Origin: Mycoemilia scoparia
Taxonomy: Eukaryota; Kickxellomycota; Kickxellomycetes; Kickxellales; Kickxellaceae
Reading direction: 5' to 3'
Assembly (NCBI GenBank): GCA_027575805.1
Contig: JANBPU010000292.1
Location: forward strand, 1 to 19,163
Length of the DNA stretch: 19,163 bases
The position numbers were made by a program, and so were the translations under genes. The notes below the pieces were generated by a model, which made no database searches, was not told where the DNA came from, and saw nothing but the letters and a program-made list of their open reading frames with translations. The number at the start of each line of letters is the position of its first letter. Within the stretch, counting starts at the first letter, position 1. Shown piece after piece: positions 17,869 through 19,163 of the stretch.

Positions 17869-18349
17869 CTAATTACGACTATTACGACTACCACTTCCTC
17901 CCATAGGACCCGCTTCTATACTTTGGTCATCGCCATTTCCATTATGAGTTGATGGTCGTGACGCCTCAACAAGAGTTTCTGAATTATTTTCATTAGAATG
18001 ATTTGTATTCATTTCTTCATCTGGTGCCTTTCCTAACTTTCTACAATCAAGTAATATGCATATAACACAAAATGAAAGAAATGCCCCCAGTAACACAGCA
18101 AAAACTATATATGGCATTGTATATAATAAACACATTACAGTATGCACAATTTTTAATTAGTCTGTTAGTTACATATTAAAATAAATATTCTACAATCATT
18201 TTTTACTATTTAGTATCTCATAATCAATTATTAGTATAAAAGAAAGTGTGATATTACTACTACTTACGTATACCTAATACTTTATTAAAAACTTTTTTTT
18301 GTTCATCATTTAATTCCAGACTGTACATAGCTGCTGTAAGTGCCCCCAT
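17869..18349 (-). CDS. array member 4: 105-aa single-pass membrane protein, two exons
   Basis: Exon 1 is 18,349-18,268 (27 codons plus one base). The intron is 18,267-18,105 with donor GTAAGT, branch site AACTAAC and acceptor TATATAG. Exon 2 is 18,104-17,869, ending TAA. Phase 1. A second in-phase donor GTATAC lies six bases earlier. The protein starts MGALTAAMYS; residues 9-24 are a charged helix (LELNDEQKKVFNK) not found in the other members. The membrane segment is about 27-48 (FAVLLGAFLSFCVICILL) with Cys near its end, then DCRKLGKAP. The tail has NNSETLVEASRP, then DQSIEAGPMGGSGS. These match the TLV and IEMG motifs of members 2 and 3. An internal ATG at 18,147 would give 92 aa but lies in the proposed intron. 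Function unknown. Confidence 0.72.
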
Positions 18350-18534
18350 AGTTTTTTTAAAGAGTAATGAGTTTTTGAAGTATTATAAATGTTTGTATAA
18401 ATGTTTTAAACGAAATAAAAAAGGTATTTGAGTGATAGTATTACCATTGAACGAAAGTTGAATATAAATGTAAAATGGACATTATTACTGTTATCGCTAT
18501 TGCGGTATATTTATTATATGGTAAACTGATTATG

Positions 18535-18663
18535 TTAAATTACAAAATCTAAATACTCAAAAGCTTTACGCTTTTCTGAATTTTTCATTTGGACATTTAG
18601 AAATACAACCACTTCTTTGCTAAAGACTGGCTTGACTTTGTTTACCAGATCCAGAACAAAATG
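18535..18663 (-). repeat. duplicated segment upstream of array member 4 (KE/EYLD segment 4)
   Basis: The best kept copy: open for 42 codons after a TGA at 18,666-18,664, reading VKPVFSKEVVVFLN, then NSEKRKAFEYLDFVI and TAA at 18,537-18,535, 186 bases before the ATG of member 4. The same frame is open again upstream of the TGA for more than 35 codons. It may be the end of an old gene with one stop, or a last exon. Confidence 0.5.
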
Positions 18664-18779
18664 TCAAAGAAGTGGTTTATCAATCAATAATATTGCAATA
18701 AACAAATAGTTGGTAGCAGATGTCACAAATGATTCCTTGATTATACAATTAAAATTTATGGAATGAAATTCATAAATCA

Positions 18780-18850
18780 AAGTATTCATGGCTTTTTAAT
18801 AAAAGGGAAATAAATCTATATGTATTAGATTTCTTTTTACTAATATAATG
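18780..18850 (-). repeat. trace of a fifth duplicated segment
   Basis: On the - strand this reads ...LLLKSHEYFDL followed by TGA, and its DNA (AAAAAGCCATGAATACTTTGATTT, described by its codons) resembles the EYFD part of segments 2-4. It suggests a further unit that was truncated when unit 4 formed, or by the repeats to its right. Confidence 0.4.
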
Positions 18851-18871
18851 AAATTGCTGTAACTATTTAGT

Positions 18872-18945
18872 CGGAATTCACAAGTCCTTGGGAGTTGCAT
18901 ATGAAATGGCCTGTGATGGGACAAAATCTGATGAAGATCAATTGT
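18872..18945 (-). repeat. dispersed repeat family A, copy 6
   Basis: On the - strand: CTTCATCAGATTTTGTCCCA, then GGCCATTTCATATGCAACTC and CTTGTGAATTCC. A further block at 18,985-19,010 (CTGGGTAATCCAGAACCATC on the - strand) matches the region upstream of copy 2, extending the element. Confidence 0.6.
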
Positions 18946-19048
18946 TATACTATAGCTGAATGCTTGATCACAAAGTGATCAGGATGGTTCTGGATTACCC
19001 AGAATCATTTCTATAATGATACCTATTATTTTTACTATTTATAAATAT

Positions 19049-19161
19049 GGGCAATAACTTTTGAAGGGAGAAAGTTTACTAATATGACTGGACATCCATT
19101 TGGCTGTGATTGCCCCTATAATTATTGGTTCCCAAAATTCACCCTTCAAAAATTATGATCC
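19049..19161 (-). mobile_element. MITE-like element family B, copy 4 (113 bp)
   Basis: Left end GGGCAATAACTTTTGAAGGG, right end CCCTTCAAAAATTATGATCC, in the opposite orientation to copies 2 and 3 (GGCTGTGATTGCCCCTATAA in the middle). The window ends two bases later, so the right flank cannot be checked for a target duplication. Confidence 0.7.
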
Positions 19162-19163
19162 AT

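Noticed and set aside
1..19163. tRNA genes, rRNA, CRISPR-like arrays
   Set aside because: I looked for GGTTCGA-type arms, conserved rRNA blocks and regularly spaced identical repeats and found none; the repeats present are dispersed.

Overview
The window reads as nuclear DNA of a fungus, most likely an ascomycete yeast. It is AT-rich, has two long intronless genes with fungal homologues, TATA-type promoters, and short introns with GTAAGT/GTAAGC donors and AACTAAC-like branch sites. The species cannot be named from the sequence. The gene assignments rest on motif recognition only; no database search was possible.

Layout. Bases 1-126 are the 3' end of a + strand gene cut by the window edge. 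Bases 507-908 (-) hold a probable two-exon gene for a basic protein of about 100 aa, with its own TATA box. Bases 1,400-2,620 are old mobile or pseudogene debris: a dispersed repeat (family A), a decayed reading frame on the - strand, and a small inverted-repeat element (family B). Bases 3,067-5,601 (+) encode an 844-aa alpha/beta-hydrolase-like protein of the fungal YML020W type. Bases 5,990-6,500 are GC-richer and look once-coding but are ambiguous. Bases 6,730-7,668 (-) encode a 312-aa protein of unknown function. Bases 7,980-8,480 hold further copies of both repeat families. Bases 10,275-12,776 (+) encode an 833-aa vacuolar-type cation/H+ exchanger (CAX family).

The most interesting part is 13,411-18,349. 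On the - strand it carries a tandem array of four very small genes, each with two exons. Each makes a single-pass membrane protein of 49 to 105 aa. All four have one phase-1 intron that interrupts the membrane segment, and partly similar introns. Three share two short motifs in the cytosolic tail (TLV and IEMG/IEAG). A second, partly decayed coding-like segment ending in EYFD or EYLD recurs 185-250 bases upstream of every member, and a fifth trace lies at the right edge. The array is therefore built from duplicated units of about 1.2-1.7 kb. I do not recognise the family.

The genes show no obvious common pathway. The exchanger and the hydrolase-like protein are ordinary household genes, while the small-protein array is a lineage-specific, fast-changing locus bordered by mobile-element remnants.
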